Shown: positions 26,795 through 40,619, counted from the stretch's first letter. The stretch: 64,000 bases of DNA from Rothia aeria (GCA_002355935.1 AP017895.1:2356001-2420000), one strand, 5' to 3'. Notes: generated by a model from the sequence alone, not told the origin. Made by a program: numbers and translations.

Positions 26795-29700
26795 ATGTCA
26801 GAACCTAATCAAGGGTTCCCCCCTCAGCTTCCCCCCGAGCCGGGGCAGCCTGCACCGCAGCAGGAGGCACCCCCAACTATGGCTCACCCCAGTACGCCCA
26901 GCAGGTTCCCCAGGGGGTACCACCACAGCCTTACCCCGGCTACTATCCCCAGCTCCTGCCCCTTCTAACAGCCGCAGGAAAACAGAAGATCTGCTTCTGA
27001 ACGTTCTGCTCTATTTAGGGTCGCTGCTGCTTATTGGCTCAGCAGCGCTGTTTATCACCAGCGTCACTTCCGAAGAAACCATCGGTCTACGTGTTGCAGC
27101 GCTCGGTTTTGGCAGCGCCCTCTTCTACGGCGCTGGCCTGATCATCTATAAAACAGTGGCACGCCTGCGTCTGGCTTCTTATTCCTTCACAGGCACCGGT
27201 TTAGCTCTTCTACCACTGACCGGTATAGCAACCTACCATCTGGGAGTGTGGGATAACGGCCGCATGATTTGGCTCATCACCTCTTTGGTGGGTACTGTGG
27301 CCATCGTGCTGGCCTGCACCATGATGCGTAACCGTATTATGGCGTACCTGCTCGTATCCTTCTTCATTTCGGATGCTTTAGCGGCTACCCGAGTCGCAGA
27401 ACTACCCTTCGTATGGTACTTCGTGCTGCTGACAGTGCTCGCCACCATCCTGGGTCTTATTCTGCGGCTCAACGCGAAGCTTGTACCTACCGGGCTCCGT
27501 GAAGGACTCGTAGAATCCTCCCGTATTTTTGTGCCCGTCACGGCAGCGGTCGTGTTCTTCTTCGTCTCGAATATGAGCTTTCTTGAGGTGGGCGTTGTAT
27601 TCGCCATTATGAGTGTGTACGCCCTCGTGTTTTTCACCCTCGACAACAAACTCGACTACTATATCCAGCTGCGTATCTACCCGCTGCTGGCCGTCATCTA
27701 CTTCTGCATAGAACTGCACAATCTGCCGCTGCTGTTCGCGTTCTTATTCCTAGCTGTCCTGCTCAGCAACACCCTAGCAGCCCTACTGTGCTACCCGATT
27801 ATTATGCAGCGCAAAGGTTACGACCAGAATGGTGCCCCCGCCTAGAGGTGGTTGGTCATCTTGATGCAGCCCTCAGCATCGCCGCTGCTGGTTTCACGCT
27901 CTTAGAAGCTACCATCACCATATTGTCTCACCGCTCCATTGATGGGGGAAACGTCCTAGAGCACCTACTGCCCTTCTTCGAGTCACAGAACAATGGCGGA
28001 TTCCTGCCCGCGCTCTGGGTTTTGAGCGTATTCTTCCTTGTGGGTATGCTCCCCTACAAGCGTATACTGCCTGCAAACGTCATCCTCTACACGGTTTATG
28101 GCGTTGCTCTGCTTCTGTCTCTGGCCACGGCACGTTCTGATGGGGCGTTCTATGTGTGCTTCGCGGTCATCCCCATAGCCCTGCTGCTAAAGCGTGCACC
28201 GGGCGTTGAGCCATTAGCGGTCTCCATCGGCGCCAAGGTGAGCGCGTTCCTCGGTATTATGCACCTGTCGTACGTGACGTTCAGTGATTTCAGTGGGCGC
28301 GGCATTATCCTGCTCATGGCCGCTGTCATGGCAGGTTTCGGGGTGATCACCCTTTCCTTCGCACACTCCGCTCAGGGCGCTAAGAGCAACAGCCGTATTG
28401 TTGAAGCGCTCGTGTATACCATCACCTCCGCCACGTTCCTGTTTCTCCGTTCGGTGCTGAGCTTCCGTTACCCCGAAGGTTCCACCGAGATTCTCACCGC
28501 GATGCTCTACAGCGCGGCTCTTATCGCCCTCACCGCACTGTGCATTTGGATGATCCGCCTGGCTGTCGATACCGCCTCAGCCAACATTAACCTGGGGGCC
28601 CGCTGGGCGTTGGGTATCGCCCTCAGTGGAGCAGCCATAGCATCCGTCCTTATGCCCTACTACCTGCTGTCCATCATTATGCTGGTCATACTAGGTGGCA
28701 CTATCGCATTCTTAGGGTTCATCATGATCCCGGCAGGCAGCCCAAGCCGTACCTTCCTGCTCAATATGGCACGCGGACCCATCTGCTGGATAGCCCCAGT
28801 ACTGTGGGCCTCAGATACGGCACGTTTTGCTGACTTCCTGCTGCTGCTATCCGGCCTCTGCCTGCTGCTGGGTGCGCTCAGCGCCGTCCTATACCGCACC
28901 AGCGGCAGCCGCGGCGAGATGGTGACTTTCCAGGTGTTCTTCTATATCGCCTGCGTACCAGCAGGTATTGCCGGACTATTCATGGTCCGCTCCGAACCGC
29001 TCGCTGCTACCCTGTGCCCGCTGGCTGTAGTGCTCATGTGGGGTATCGGAGAATGGACTAACGTACTGTTCCTTCGCTTAGCAGCTGCCTCCGCTTTGGT
29101 GCTCACGTTACAGTCCATAGCTGATGTAACTTTCACACCATCATTCTTTGCGCTGCACAGCGATACCGGTGGACCGTTTACCTGGGTGGCTGATTTCCCC
29201 ACCGTCTATGGCCTCAGCGCTCTCTTCGCCACACTGCTGCTGTACGTTGGCAAGGTACTGCTGCCCCTTGAAATTGGGGGTACCCAAAATGTACGCCCCA
29301 GCATCTCGGTACAGCTTCCGAGCACCCCGCCGCGTGTGGTGCTGCTGCCGATGCACGGGCCGCTTACCAGCCCCTATCCGTATCGAAAAGCACAACGCGG
29401 TTCGTTCGCCAACCGTGCATGCGGTGTACAGAATTTGCTGGTTATTATTCCTGGCATTATCGCCCTGGTTCTTTATGGGATGTTCTCCCTCGCATCAGCT
29501 AATACAACTATTAGTGCTTTCCTCTGCGCCTTCGCGGTGCTTTCTATCGCGTCGGTCTTGCCGAAGGAGAAAACGTACATAGCGTTCCTGCTCTCAGTTG
29601 TGGCTTTTGTGGGCCGGTTCCTCTTGACGATTAACAGCGGAAGCTTCTTCATTAGCTTCCTGGAACTGATATCACTTATCCTGCTAGCACTCAGCACCGC

Positions 29701-30253
29701 CCCAGTACTGCGCAACGTCATGTCCAACCGTCCGGCTCGGGAAGGTATTGACGCATCGGTCGCTGGCCTGTACGCCACATTTGCTCTTCAAGGAATGGTC
29801 ACCTTCATTGCATGGGCTTCCCCGCACGATATTGCCCAAGGCACCGTGATTATGACCATCAGCCTGCTCATGACCATTCTTGCGGCGCTGCTGGTTGACC
29901 GCATCTGGGTCATTATTGGGGCTGTCATTGTCACCATAGACCTGGCTCTGCTGCTGAACAGCATGAACCCGCTGATGCTGATGATCATCGCGATTATCCT
30001 GATTTCCGGTGTGGTGTGGCGTTTGCTTACCCGCGATAAGAAAAACCCACCCACCGATGCTGGCCACAACGGTATGCCGCAGCCAAGTGCCCCACTACCC
30101 TATAACCCGCAGGACCACATGCCCGCCCCGGTGCAGGGTATGGGGGCCCCGCAGGGCGAACCGCAGCAGTACTACCCTCAGCAGCAGCCCCCGCTGTTCG
30201 CCGACTACGCTCAGGGTCAGCAATGGCAGGGGCGACAGTACCCGCAACAGTAG
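26795..30253 (+). CDS. Large polytopic membrane protein with Pro/Gln-rich tails (three frame breaks)
   Basis: The only clear plus-strand gene. Repaired length is about 1153 residues. Residues 1-60 are Pro/Gln/Gly/Tyr-rich; then come more than 25 predicted hydrophobic segments (from LLLNVLLYLGSLLLIGSAAL to LMLMIIAIILISGVVWRLLT), and a Pro/Gln-rich tail with QQYYPQQQPPLFADYAQ. Both tails look like those of actinobacterial envelope proteins. Single bases are missing near 26864, at 26947-26950 and at 27836-27840; restoring them gives one continuous frame. Start ATG with GAGGAGA upstream. The first helix pair resembles the start of uncharacterised DUF2157-like proteins; no function can be assigned. 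A transporter or polymer-assembly role is a guess. Confidence 0.78.
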
Positions 30254-30283
30254 CCCGCTCACCCTAACGTGACGGTAACAAGG

Positions 30284-30322
30284 GGGGCCTGGAAGGAACA
30301 CTAAATGTTCCTTCCAGGCCCC
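30284..30322. terminator. Bidirectional terminator between convergent genes
   Basis: Perfect 17-bp stem (30284-30300 and 30306-30322) with a 5-base loop. It lies between the end of the plus-strand membrane-protein gene and the end of the minus-strand glycosyltransferase gene and can serve both; plus-strand RNA continues ATCGTTTATTG. Confidence 0.85.
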
Positions 30323-30356
30323 ATCGTTTATTGTGTTGTATTCACTATGCTGTACT

Positions 30357-31486
30357 TTAGCGTTCGCCCTGACCGTTCAGGTACCGCACCAGCTGTAAGA
30401 GGCGGCGAGCCCAGCTGTCCCAGTTCAGCCTCTCCCGCACATCTCGCACAGCCCACAGTGATGCATTGTCAATATCAACAGCCTTCATAAATTGCAGGCG
30501 CTTATACGAGTTCTGTTGGAACATGTCGGTTCGGTACAGCCAACCGCTACGATCGTGCCGCACCAGCGAAGCAATCCCCTCTACCTGCTCCCCCAGCACT
30601 GGCAGACCACAGTACAGCGCATCGGTAACCAGCGCATCCTTACCCGCGGCAACAGGGACAAGAAGAACATCGTGTTCAATATACACTTTCGCGGCTTCGT
30701 CATAGCTTGAGGGGCCGGAACCCGACGGATCTCATACAGTAAATCCTCCGGGGAATCGCCTACGATACACAACTGCACCTTACGGACCTTCACCAGCCGC
30801 TCATACAAGTCGAGTATCATCGGCCCACCGTCCCGCTTCCAGTCCTCACTGACAAACAGAAGCTTAAGCACATCACGGTCTGTGATGCGTGTGGGGCGGA
30901 TAATCTTTGACTCCCCCACGAAGGAGCCCATCGGCACAACCTCAACCTTGCTGCTGGGAATATTCAAATCATCAATCAGCACGTCTTTAATCCAGCGGTT
31001 CGCCACCGCGAACAGGCTCACCCCCGACGCGGATGCCTTCTCAAGAATCCGGGCCTGTACCGACATGAGTCGGCTAATGCCGCCGCCGCGCCGTTTCTCG
31101 GCGCGCAGTCGGGTTCCAAAAGACGAATCCGCCACCTGAATAACAGGGATTTTCCCGGATATCATAATCGTCTCAGTAGGTGGTGCTAAAGAGATAAGCG
31201 CAGCAACCCCCTGCAAATCAGCCACCTGGGAGCGGGCACGCAAACTGGTTTTCGCGGAACTAAATAAAGTATGAGTGGTCGTGTACTCCCGCCCCAAAAG
31301 CGAAGCGACCCTGACCACCAACCGGTCAGCCAAAGGATCCTGCCCCTCAGCCACACGCACGATTAGTACCTCAGTGAGGTTCTGCAGGGCACGTACCGCA
31401 GCTGAGTTCTCCAGACCATAGGCGGGTGCCTGGCTTTCGCGGCTTCCCAGAATCACGGCAACCGGCGGGTACTTTTGACCTGGCAC
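30357..31486 (-). CDS. Glycosyltransferase, GT-B fold, family 4-like (one frame break)
   Basis: Repaired length is about 376 residues. The C-terminal half has the family-4 layout: DVLKLLFVSEDWKRDGGPMI for the start of the nucleotide-sugar domain, VQLCIVGDSPEDL, then DVLLVPVAAGKDALVTDALY with GLPVLGEQVEGIASLVRHDR and SGWLY, where an EX7E-like acidic motif would be expected. One base is missing in the G run 30711-30714; adding it joins APSSYDEAAKVYIEHDV. The start is GTG at 31486, supported by AGGAGA five bases upstream. Substrate unknown; no signal peptide, so it acts on the cytoplasmic side. Convergent with the large membrane protein. Confidence 0.78.
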
Positions 31487-31596
31487 TCATCTCTCCTAAA
31501 AGTACTGGTGTAAACTTTTATGCCACACCCTAGAGTACCGTACCGGGCTGTACGCCACTACCGTTACCATCTCAGCCCCACCGTTTAAATACAAAA

Positions 31597-31622
31597 GGAC
31601 CCCCGCAATACTGCGGGGGTCC
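31597..31622 (-). terminator. Rho-independent terminator after tuf
   Basis: Perfect 11-bp stem (31597-31607 and 31612-31622) with a 4-base loop, followed on the minus strand by TTTTGTATTT; 75 bases past the tuf stop. Confidence 0.85.
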
Positions 31623-31696
31623 CTGTGTAAGATTCGCTACCTTCTAGAGGCAGAATCTGCTACAAGAGCATGAGCGAATTGTCGTTGTTACGGCAA

Positions 31697-32887
<1,191 letters not shown>

Positions 32888-33042
32888 GAGTGTTCCTCCT
32901 AGAACGTATCGAAAACATGCACCCGGATCTTATCTCCGGCGCAATCCGTAGAAAACGGTCTAGCGTCTACAATAGCGGATTACGACGCAGAGATGAAACT
33001 GTCCATGCCTTCAATGATGGATTTTAATTAAAATTTTAGAGT

Positions 33043-33074
33043 GTGGGCTGCGCGTTTCTCAACCCGCAGCCCAC
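33043..33074 (-). terminator. Hairpin between fusA and tuf, possible attenuator
   Basis: Perfect 10-bp stem (33043-33052 and 33065-33074), 17 bases past the fusA stop, followed by ACTCTAAAATTTT on the minus strand. It may partly end the rpsL-rpsG-fusA transcript so that tuf uses a further promoter. Confidence 0.55.
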
Positions 33075-33090
33075 GGGATGAGAGCGGTGA

Positions 33091-35203
33091 TTACTCGCCG
33101 CGGCTCTTCTGGATGATCTCGTCAGCGACGTTCTTGGGAACTTCACCGTAGCTGTCGAAGGCCATCGAGAACACTGCACGGCCCTGGGTCTTACCACGCA
33201 GGTCACCAATGTAGCCGAACATTTCGGTCAGCGGCACGAGAGCTTTAACGATCTTCACGCCGGATGCATCCTCCATGGAACGCACGTGACCACGACGGGA
33301 GTTCAGGTCGCCGATAACATCGCCCATGTACTCCTCGGGGTACGTACCTCAACGTCCATGAGCGGTTCCAGCAGAACCGGGTTAGCGCGCTTAGCGCCTT
33401 CCTTGAACACCATGGAACCGGCGATCTTGAACGCCATTTCAGAGGAGTCGACATCGTGGTAAGCACCGTCGATCAGGGTTGCTTTCACACCGACCATCGG
33501 GTAGCCAGCCAGGATACCGAACTTCATAGCGTCCTGGATACCGGCGTCAACAGAAGGAATGTACTCGCGAGGCACGCGACCACCGGTCACCTTGTCCTCA
33601 AACTCGTACAGTTCCTCGCCATCCAAGGGCAGCGGCTCGAAGGAAACCTGCACCTTTGCGAACTGACCGGAACCACCGGTCTGCTTCTTGTGGGTGTAGT
33701 CGACCTTCTCGACAGCCTTCTTGATGGTTTCGCGGTATGCAACCTGAGGCTTACCAACGTTAGCCTCAACCTTGAACTCACGCTTCATACGGTCAACAAT
33801 GATGTCCAAGTGAAGCTCGCCCATACCACCGATTTCGGTCTGGCCGGTCTCTTCGTTCAGCGACACGGTGAAGGTGGGGTCCTCAGCGGAGAGCTTCTGA
33901 ATAGCGGTCGACATCTTCTCCTGGTCACCCTTGGTCTTAGGCTCAATTGCCACGAAGATCACGGGGCGGGGAAGGTCATCGACTCAAGCACAATCGGGTT
34001 TGCCGGATCGCACAGGGTATCACCAGTAGTGGTGTCCTTCAGACCAATTGCGGCATAGATGTGGCCTGCAGTGACTTCCTCAACAGGGTTCTCCTTGTTG
34101 GACTGCATCTGGAAGAGCTTACCGAGGCGTTCTTTCTTACCCTTGGTCGAGTTAAGAACCTGCTGTCCCTGGGACGCGTGACCGGAGTACACACGGGTGT
34201 AGATGAGCTGACCGTAGAACGGGTGAGCTGCAACCTTGTAGGCCAGAGCCGCGAAAGGCTCATCAGCGGAAGCCTTACGGGTGAGCTTCTCTTCCTCATC
34301 CGAGGGGCTAGAGCCCTCCACAGCGGGCACATCCAGCGGGGAAGGCAGGTACTCGATCACGGCATCCAGCATGGGCTGAACACCACGGTTCTTGAAAGCA
34401 GAACCACAGAGCACGGGGAATGCCTCACCGTTAATGGTCAGCTGACGGATACCAGATTTGAGCTCGTCAACGGTCAGTTCGCCCTCTTCGAGGTACTTCT
34501 CCATGAGCTCTTCGCTGGACTCAGCAACAGCCTCAACCATCTCGGCACGGTACTCTTCAGCCTTAGCCTGCAGGTCGGCGGGGATTTCCTGAATCTCGTA
34601 GGAAGCACCCATGGTCACGTCACCCTTAGAGTCACCGGGCCATACGTATGCCTTCATTTCGAGCAGGTCAACCACACCAACGAAGTCGCTCTCAGCGCCG
34701 ATGGGCAGCTGCAGAACGAGCGGCTTAGCGCCCAAGCGGTCGATAATGGTCTGAACAGTGAAGTAGAAGTCCGCGCCCATCTTGTCCATCTTATTGACGA
34801 AGCAGATGCGGGGAACATCGTACTTATCAGCCTGACGCCACACGGTCTCAGACTGAGGCTCAACACCTTCCTTGCCGTCAAACACTGCTACCGCGCCGTC
34901 AAGCACGCGCAGCGAACGCTCCACCTCAACGGTGAAGTCAACGTGACCGGGGGTGTCGATAATGTTGATCTGGTTGTTTTTCCAGAAGCAGGTGATAGCT
35001 GCGGAGGTAATGGTAATACCTCGCTCCTGCTCCTGAGCCATCCAGTCCATAGTTGACGCGCCATCGTGAGTCTCACCGATCTTGTGGTTAATACCGGTGT
35101 AGAACAGGATGCGCTCAGTTGTGGTGGTCTTACCGGCGTCAATGTGCGCCATAATACCGATGTTGCGGACCTTGTTCAGGTCAGTGTACACATCATGTGC
35201 CAC
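33091..35203 (-). CDS. fusA: Elongation factor G (two frame breaks)
   Basis: Repaired length is about 704 residues, normal. It drives translocation and, with RRF, ribosome recycling. Motifs: AHIDAGKT at 19-26, [17 protein letters not shown]; the later domains have [18 protein letters not shown] and [20 protein letters not shown]. One base is missing in the G run 33963-33966 ([12 protein letters not shown] restored) and one in 33337-33340 ([13 protein letters not shown] restored). The gene is essential, so both breaks are taken as sequencing errors. Start ATG at 35203 with AGGGAGAAA upstream; 66 bases behind rpsG. Confidence 0.96.
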
Positions 35204-35232
35204 GTTTTTCTCCCTAAATGAGATACTCCGAA

Positions 35233-35257
35233 AGCCTGACGGGAAACCCGGCAGGCT
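35233..35257 (-). terminator. Short hairpin in the rpsG-fusA gap
   Basis: Arms AGCCTG/CAGGCT (35233-35238 and 35252-35257) with an inner CGGG/CCCG pair separated by one mismatch, followed by TTTCGG on the minus strand. It may be a weak attenuator or an RNA processing site. Confidence 0.35.
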
Positions 35258-35269
35258 CTAAACGGAGAA

Positions 35270-35740
35270 TTACCAGCGGTAGTGAGCGAAGGCCTTGTTG
35301 GACTCGGCCATCTTGTGAGTGTCTTCGCGACGCTTCACAGCGGCACCGAGACCATTGGACGCATCCAGGATCTCGTTCATCAGACGCTCAGTCATGGTCT
35401 TCTCGCGGCGCTGCTTTGAGAAGCCAACAAGCCAGCGAAGAGCCAGAGCGGTGGAACGGCCGGGGCGAACCTCAACCGGAACCTGGTAGGTAGCGCCACC
35501 AACACGGCGGGAACGAACCTCAAGCGAGGGCTTGATGTTGTCCATAGCCTTCTTCAGGGTAACAACCGGGTCAGAACCGGTCTTCTTCTCAACACCCTCA
35601 AGAGCACCGTATACGATGCGCTGGGCAACAGACTTCTTGCCGTCCAGCAGAACCTTGTTAATGAGCTGGGTGACCAGTGTCGAACCGTACACCGGATCGT
35701 TGACGAGGGGACGCTTGGGAGCGGGACCCTTACGAGGCAT
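35270..35740 (-). CDS. rpsG: 30S ribosomal protein S7 (uS7)
   Basis: 156 residues, normal length. It begins [20 protein letters not shown] and has [40 protein letters not shown] and [21 protein letters not shown]7 initiates assembly of the 30S head and in E. coli represses the str operon. Its start overlaps the rpsL stop by one base. Confidence 0.98.
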   Translation of the reverse strand: MPRKGPAPKRPLVNDPVYGSTLVTQLINKVLLDGKKSVAQRIVYGALEGVEKKTGSDPVVTLKKAMDNIKPSLEVRSRRVGGATYQVPVEVRPGRSTALALRWLVGFSKQRREKTMTERLMNEILDASNGLGAAVKRREDTHKMAESNKAFAHYRW

Positions 35741-36114
35741 TACTTCTTCTCCTTCTTAGCGCCGTAGCGGGAGCGAGCCTGCCCGCGACCCTTAACACCC
35801 TGGGTATCCAGAGCGCCACGAACGATCTTGTAACGAACACCGGGGAGGTCTTTCACACGACCACCGCGAACGAGCACAATTGAGTGCTCCTGCAGGTTGT
35901 GGCCCTCACCGGGAATGTATGCGGTAACCTCGACGCCGCCGTTGAGCTTGACACGAGCGACCTTACGCAGTGCCGAGTTCGGCTTCTTCGGGGTGGTGGT
36001 GTACACACGGGTGCACACGCCACGCTTCATGGGGTTGCCCTTCAGTGCGGGCGCCTTGGTCTTGACGACCTTGGGAGTCCGGCCCTTACGGACCAGCTGC
36101 TGAATAGTAGGCAC
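35740..36114 (-). CDS. rpsL: 30S ribosomal protein S12 (uS12), first gene of the str operon
   Basis: 124 residues, normal length. [20 protein letters not shown], then [15 protein letters not shown] with Lys43 and, further on, [12 protein letters not shown] with Lys88. Both lysines are the streptomycin-sensitive forms. S12 is part of the decoding site. The start is GTG at 36114 with GGAGAAAAC upstream. The 600-base gap to rpoC must contain its promoter; no single site stands out. Confidence 0.98.
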   Translation of the reverse strand: MPTIQQLVRKGRTPKVVKTKAPALKGNPMKRGVCTRVYTTTPKKPNSALRKVARVKLNGGVEVTAYIPGEGHNLQEHSIVLVRGGRVKDLPGVRYKIVRGALDTQGVKGRGQARSRYGAKKEKK

Positions 36115-36493
36115 GTTTTCTCCGTTGCATTGATGGGCTTATCTGTCTTCAAGCCCGCTAAACTGACTAGCTCCCGGCGCTTTCACCCCGGGCGCTCTCG
36201 GTTATAGAAGCCCGCACACACTAGCACCCCGCATGAGGTGATAAAGGGCACGGGTTCTTGGCTCCCAGCGAATCACTTGCTACCTTACGACCGAGCTCGA
36301 TTCGACCGGGGTTAGAAGTTTTTGGGCACACTTAAAAATGGCATTTAGGTGTCAGCACAAAAAGCAACACCAAAGGACGGTATCCATACTGCCATTGATT
36401 CGTTTGCCCGCGTGCCGGAATCTTCACGGCACCCGCGTAATAGCGGGCACCCCAGCACTGAGGCCAAGTACTTCGACATACGACTATACAGGT
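36115..36493. other. Upstream region of the str operon without a gene
   Basis: Intergenic stretch with no supported gene or RNA. Elements such as CTGACA near 36350 and TAGTGT near 36220 resemble parts of promoters but do not pair convincingly. Confidence 0.5.
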
Positions 36494-36521
36494 TAAAACC
36501 CGCTTAATCCAGCGGGTTTTA
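36494..36521. terminator. Second terminator hairpin downstream of rpoC
   Basis: Perfect 11-bp stem TAAAACCCGCT/AGCGGGTTTTA with a 6-base loop; the T run is part of the arm, so either strand can terminate. It backs up the rpoC terminator and insulates the str operon. Confidence 0.6.
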
Positions 36522-36611
36522 CCGCCAAGAAGGCAACCACTGCTTTAAATCCTGTGTGATTACTCACCATCGTGGTGCGGGAGATGTTTTCACCCCGCAG
36601 GCGCATACCGT

Positions 36612-36656
36612 GCCTTAAAGCCTCAGGAGGCGGCCCCGGCACAATGCCGAAGCCGC
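36612..36656 (-). terminator. Terminator-like tandem hairpins after rpoC
   Basis: Minus-strand RNA forms a 12-bp stem with two G-U pairs (36645-36656 with 36630-36641) and then a short GCCTC/GAGGC hairpin (36620-36631) followed by TTTAAGG; 60 bases past the rpoC stop. Confidence 0.5.
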
Positions 36657-36716
36657 TTCCCTCAACTGCCCCAGTGGTTAGCACCAGAAGTAGACCGGAT
36701 AGAACCTCAGGTGAGG

Positions 36717-39700
36717 CTACTCCATACCGCGACCGTACTCATCCAAAGGAACCGCCATAAACCCGTTATTCGCATACGGGTACGGCTCGTCGCCCATCGG
36801 GCTAAAGACGCTCTGGTAACCGAACGCCTCCAGCGCGTTAAGCTGCTCCTGACGGGCCTGCGGGCTGGGCTCAACCTCAATATCGTTGTAGCGAGCCAAA
36901 CCGGTACCGGCCGGAACCAGCTTACCGATAATGACGTTCTCCTTCAGACCAAGCAGTGGGTCGGTCTTAGCCTCCATTGCGGCCTGAGTGAGCACGCGGG
37001 TGGTCTCCTGGAAGGATGCGGCAGAGAGCCAGGACTCGGTTGCCAGCGACGCCTTGGTAATACCCATCATCTCGGGGCGACCGGCGGCGGGCTTCTTACC
37101 CTCCGTCAGGGCCTTACGGTTAGCGCGCTGGAAGACGATATTATCCACCAGCTCACCCGGCAGCAGCTCAGTATCGCCAGACTCAATGACGGTCACGCGG
37201 CGCAGCATCTGACGCACAATAACCTCAACGTGCTTATCGTGAATCTCCACACCCTGAGACTTGTACACGCCCTGAACTTCGCTCACCAGGTGCTTCTGTG
37301 CCTCACGCGGGCCGCGAATACGCAGCACCTCCTTCGGATCCACCGAACCGGCGGCAAGCTGCTCGCCCACCTGCACGTGATCGCCATCCTGAAGCTTCGA
37401 GGCGGCACGGCGCAGCACCGTGTACGACTGCGGATCAGAACCGTCATCCGGGGTCACCACAATCTTGTAGGAACGCTCCGTGTCCTCAATGCTCACCCGA
37501 CCGGCAACCTCAGAAATAGGTGCCACACCCTTGGGGGTACGGGCCTCAAACAGCTCCTGGATACGAGGCAGACCCTGGGTAATGTCGTCAGCCGATGCCA
37601 CACCACCGGTGTGGAAGGTACGCATGGTCAGCTGGGTACCGGGCTCACCAATAGACTGAGCCGCAATAATACCCACGGCCTCGCCAATATCGACCAGGGT
37701 GTTCGACGCCATCGAACGGCCATAGCACAGGGCGCACACACCAATACCGGACTCACAGGTGAGCACCGAACGCACGCGCACATCCTTCACGCCAGCCTTG
37801 AACAGCTTCTCAATCAGCACATCCGAGACATCCTCACCGGCGGCTGCAAGTACGCTGCCCTCAGCGTCCTTCACATCCACCGCAAGGGTGCGTCCGTGAA
37901 TGGAGGTCTCAACATCCGGATGCAAGTTTGCCTCATCATCAATGAGCGGAAGCACCAGACCGCGGCGGGTACCACAGTCATGCTCACGCACAATCACATC
38001 CTGCGACACGTCCACCAGACGACGGGTTAGGTAACCCGAGTTAGCGGTACGCAGCGCGGTATCGGCAAGACCCTTACGGGCACCGTGGGTTGCGATGAAG
38101 TACTCCAGCACCGACAGGCCCTCACGGTAGGAGGACTTAATCGGGCGGGGCATAATCTCGCCCTTCGGGTTCGACACCAGACCACGGATACCCGCAATCT
38201 GACGAACCTGCATCCAGTTACCACGTGCACCGGAAGTCACCATACGGTAAATGGTGTTCTGACCGCCATTAGCGCTCAAATTATCGCGCATCGCCTCAGC
38301 AACCTCATCAGTTGCCTGGGTCCAAATCTCGATCAGTTCCTCACGGCGCTCATCATCGCCAATGGTGCCCATCTCAAAGTTCGCCTGGATAGCGGCGGCC
38401 TGCTGCTCATAGTTCTCCATGATCGCAGGTTTCATCGACGGGGTGGCAATATCAGAAACCGCCACGGTCACACCCGAACGTGAAGCCCAGTAGAAGCCAG
38501 CGTTCTTCAGGTTATCCAGGGTGCGTGCCACGATATCCATCGGGTACTTCTCAGCAAGATCGTTAATGAGCTTGCCCAGCCCCTTCTTATCAGCAACACC
38601 GGAGAACCACGGGTAATCCTTCGGCAGAGTCTGGTTGAACAGGATCTGACCGACGGTGCACTCCAGCAGAACCGGGCCGCCCGAGGTGTAACCCTCAGGG
38701 GCTTCCCAGCCCTCAGGTGCCACGAACTCGTCACCAGAGAGACGCACCTTCACCTTGGTGTACAGCTCAATCTCGTGACGATCCATCGCCATCAGAGCCT
38801 CGGCAATCGACGAGAATGCGTGGCCCTCATTCTTTTCACCCTCACGGGGAGTGGTCAGGTGGTACAGGCCAATAATCATATCCTGCGACGGAACAGCCAC
38901 AGGGCGACCATCTGAAGGCTTCAAAATATTGTTCGAGGAGAGCATCAGGATGCGCGCCTCAGCCTGAGCCTCGGGCGAAAGCGGCAGGTGAACCGCCATC
39001 TGGTCACCGTCAAAGTCAGCGTTGAACGCGGAGCACACGAGCGGGTGCAGCTGAATAGCCTTGCCCTCAACCAGCTTCGGCTCGAACGCCTGAATACCCA
39101 GACGGTGCAGGGTAGGTGCACGGTTCAGCAGCACAGGGTGCTCGGTAATGATCTCTTCGAGAACATCCCACACCTGCGGGCGGAAACGCTCCACCATACG
39201 CTTTGCACTCTTAATGTTCTGTGCGTGCGAAAGCTCCACCAGGCGCTTCATGACGAAGGGCTTGAACAGCTCCAGCGCCATCTGCTTCGGCAGACCGCAC
39301 TGATGCATTTCCAGCTGCGGACCAACCACAATCACGGAACGGCCAGAGTAGTCCACGCGCTTACCAAGCAGGTTCTGACGGAAACGCCCCTGCTTACCCT
39401 TGAGCATATCGGAGAGCGACTTCAGCGGGCGGTTACCGGGACCGGTCACGGGGCGACCGCGACGACCGTTGTCGAAGAGCGAATCCACAGCTTCCTGCAG
39501 CATGCGCTTCTCGTTATTCACGATAATCTCGGGGGCACCAAGCTCCAGCAGGCGCTTGAGGCGGTTATTACGGTTAATCACACGACGGTACAGGTCATTC
39601 AGATCGGAAGTTGCAAAACGGCCACCATCGAGCTGAACCATCGGACGCAGCTCCGGCGGGATAACCGGAACAACATCCAGCACCATACCCAGCGGGGAGT

Positions 39701-40619
39701 TATTGGTGGTCAAAAACGCGTTAACAACCTTCAGACGCTTCAGCGCACGGGTCTTCTTCTGGCCCTTGCCGTTCTGAATGACCTCCTTCAGCGCCTCGGC
39801 TTCGGCCTCAAGGTCGAAATCCTCCAGGCGCTTCTTAATAGCTTCAGCACCCATTGCGCCCTCAAAGTACACGCCGTACTTATCAACCATTGAGCGGTAC
39901 AGCGCCTCATCGCCTTCAAGGTCAGCGACCTTCAGGTTCTTGAAGCGGTCCCACACCTTCTCCAGGTGCTCAATCTCGCGGTCAGCACGCTTACGGGCCG
40001 AAGCCATCTGACGTTCAGCGTTCTCACGCAGCTTACGCTTCTCAGCAGCCTTACCGCCGTCAGCCTCAATACGCGCCAGCTCCTGCTCAACCTCGCGGGA
40101 AATAGCGGCAATATCGGCGTCGCGCTGGGTCTCCAGGGCCTTCTTATCACGGTCATGTGCGGCCTGCAGGTTCGGCAGGTCCTCATGGCGGGAGGCCTCA
40201 TCCACGCTCGTAATCATGTACGCGGCGAAGTAGATGACCTTCTCCAGGTCCTTCGGAGCCAGATCCAACAGGTACCCCAGGCGGGAGGGAACACCCTTGA
40301 AGTACCAGATGTGGGTGACGGGGGCAGCCAGCTCAATGTGGCCCATACGCTCACGGCGCACCTTTGAGCGGGTCACCTCAACACCGCAACGCTCACAAAT
40401 GATGCCCTTAAAACGTACGCGCTTGTACTTGCCGCAGTAGCATTCCCAGTCCTTAGTAGGGCCAAAAATGCGCTCGTCGAACAGGCCCTCCTTCTCGGGC
40501 TTGAGGGTACGGTAGTTGATGGTCTCGGGCTTCTTAACCTCGCCGTAAGACCAGCGACGAATATCGTCGGCGGTGGCAAGGCCAATTCGCATCAAACCAA
40601 GCGAAGATTCGTTGGACAT
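36717..40619 (-). CDS. rpoC: RNA polymerase beta-prime subunit
   Basis: About 1300 residues, normal length for actinobacteria. Zinc ribbon near the N-terminus ([25 protein letters not shown]), catalytic motif [15 protein letters not shown], the trigger loop region around [19 protein letters not shown], and a second zinc site with [16 protein letters not shown]. The start is set at ATG 40619 ([20 protein letters not shown]), matching the family, with TTAGGACC upstream; an in-frame start at 40676 would add 19 non-conserved residues. It is 91 bases behind rpoB in the same transcript. Confidence 0.98.
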   Translation of the reverse strand: MSNESSLGLMRIGLATADDIRRWSYGEVKKPETINYRTLKPEKEGLFDERIFGPTKDWECYCGKYKRVRFKGIICERCGVEVTRSKVRRERMGHIELAAPVTHIWYFKGVPSRLGYLLDLAPKDLEKVIYFAAYMITSVDEASRHEDLPNLQAAHDRDKKALETQRDADIAAISREVEQELARIEADGGKAAEKRKLRENAERQMASARKRADREIEHLEKVWDRFKNLKVADLEGDEALYRSMVDKYGVYFEGAMGAEAIKKRLEDFDLEAEAEALKEVIQNGKGQKKTRALKRLKVVNAFLTTNNSPLGMVLDVVPVIPPELRPMVQLDGGRFATSDLNDLYRRVINRNNRLKRLLELGAPEIIVNNEKRMLQEAVDSLFDNGRRGRPVTGPGNRPLKSLSDMLKGKQGRFRQNLLGKRVDYSGRSVIVVGPQLEMHQCGLPKQMALELFKPFVMKRLVELSHAQNIKSAKRMVERFRPQVWDVLEEIITEHPVLLNRAPTLHRLGIQAFEPKLVEGKAIQLHPLVCSAFNADFDGDQMAVHLPLSPEAQAEARILMLSSNNILKPSDGRPVAVPSQDMIIGLYHLTTPREGEKNEGHAFSSIAEALMAMDRHEIELYTKVKVRLSGDEFVAPEGWEAPEGYTSGGPVLLECTVGQILFNQTLPKDYPWFSGVADKKGLGKLINDLAEKYPMDIVARTLDNLKNAGFYWASRSGVTVAVSDIATPSMKPAIMENYEQQAAAIQANFEMGTIGDDERREELIEIWTQATDEVAEAMRDNLSANGGQNTIYRMVTSGARGNWMQVRQIAGIRGLVSNPKGEIMPRPIKSSYREGLSVLEYFIATHGARKGLADTALRTANSGYLTRRLVDVSQDVIVREHDCGTRRGLVLPLIDDEANLHPDVETSIHGRTLAVDVKDAEGSVLAAAGEDVSDVLIEKLFKAGVKDVRVRSVLTCESGIGVCALCYGRSMASNTLVDIGEAVGIIAAQSIGEPGTQLTMRTFHTGGVASADDITQGLPRIQELFEARTPKGVAPISEVAGRVSIEDTERSYKIVVTPDDGSDPQSYTVLRRAASKLQDGDHVQVGEQLAAGSVDPKEVLRIRGPREAQKHLVSEVQGVYKSQGVEIHDKHVEVIVRQMLRRVTVIESGDTELLPGELVDNIVFQRANRKALTEGKKPAAGRPEMMGITKASLATESWLSAASFQETTRVLTQAAMEAKTDPLLGLKENVIIGKLVPAGTGLARYNDIEVEPSPQARQEQLNALEAFGYQSVFSPMGDEPYPYANNGFMAVPLDEYGRGME

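Noticed and set aside
33303-33966. Programmed frameshifting in fusA, rpoB or adk
   Set aside because: Breaks lie at simple G/C runs without slippery heptamers plus downstream structure, and the same kind of loss occurs in many unrelated genes, which favours sequencing error.
36493-36684. A 63-codon minus-strand frame after rpoC
   Set aside because: It runs through two terminator-like hairpins and has no family features or binding site.
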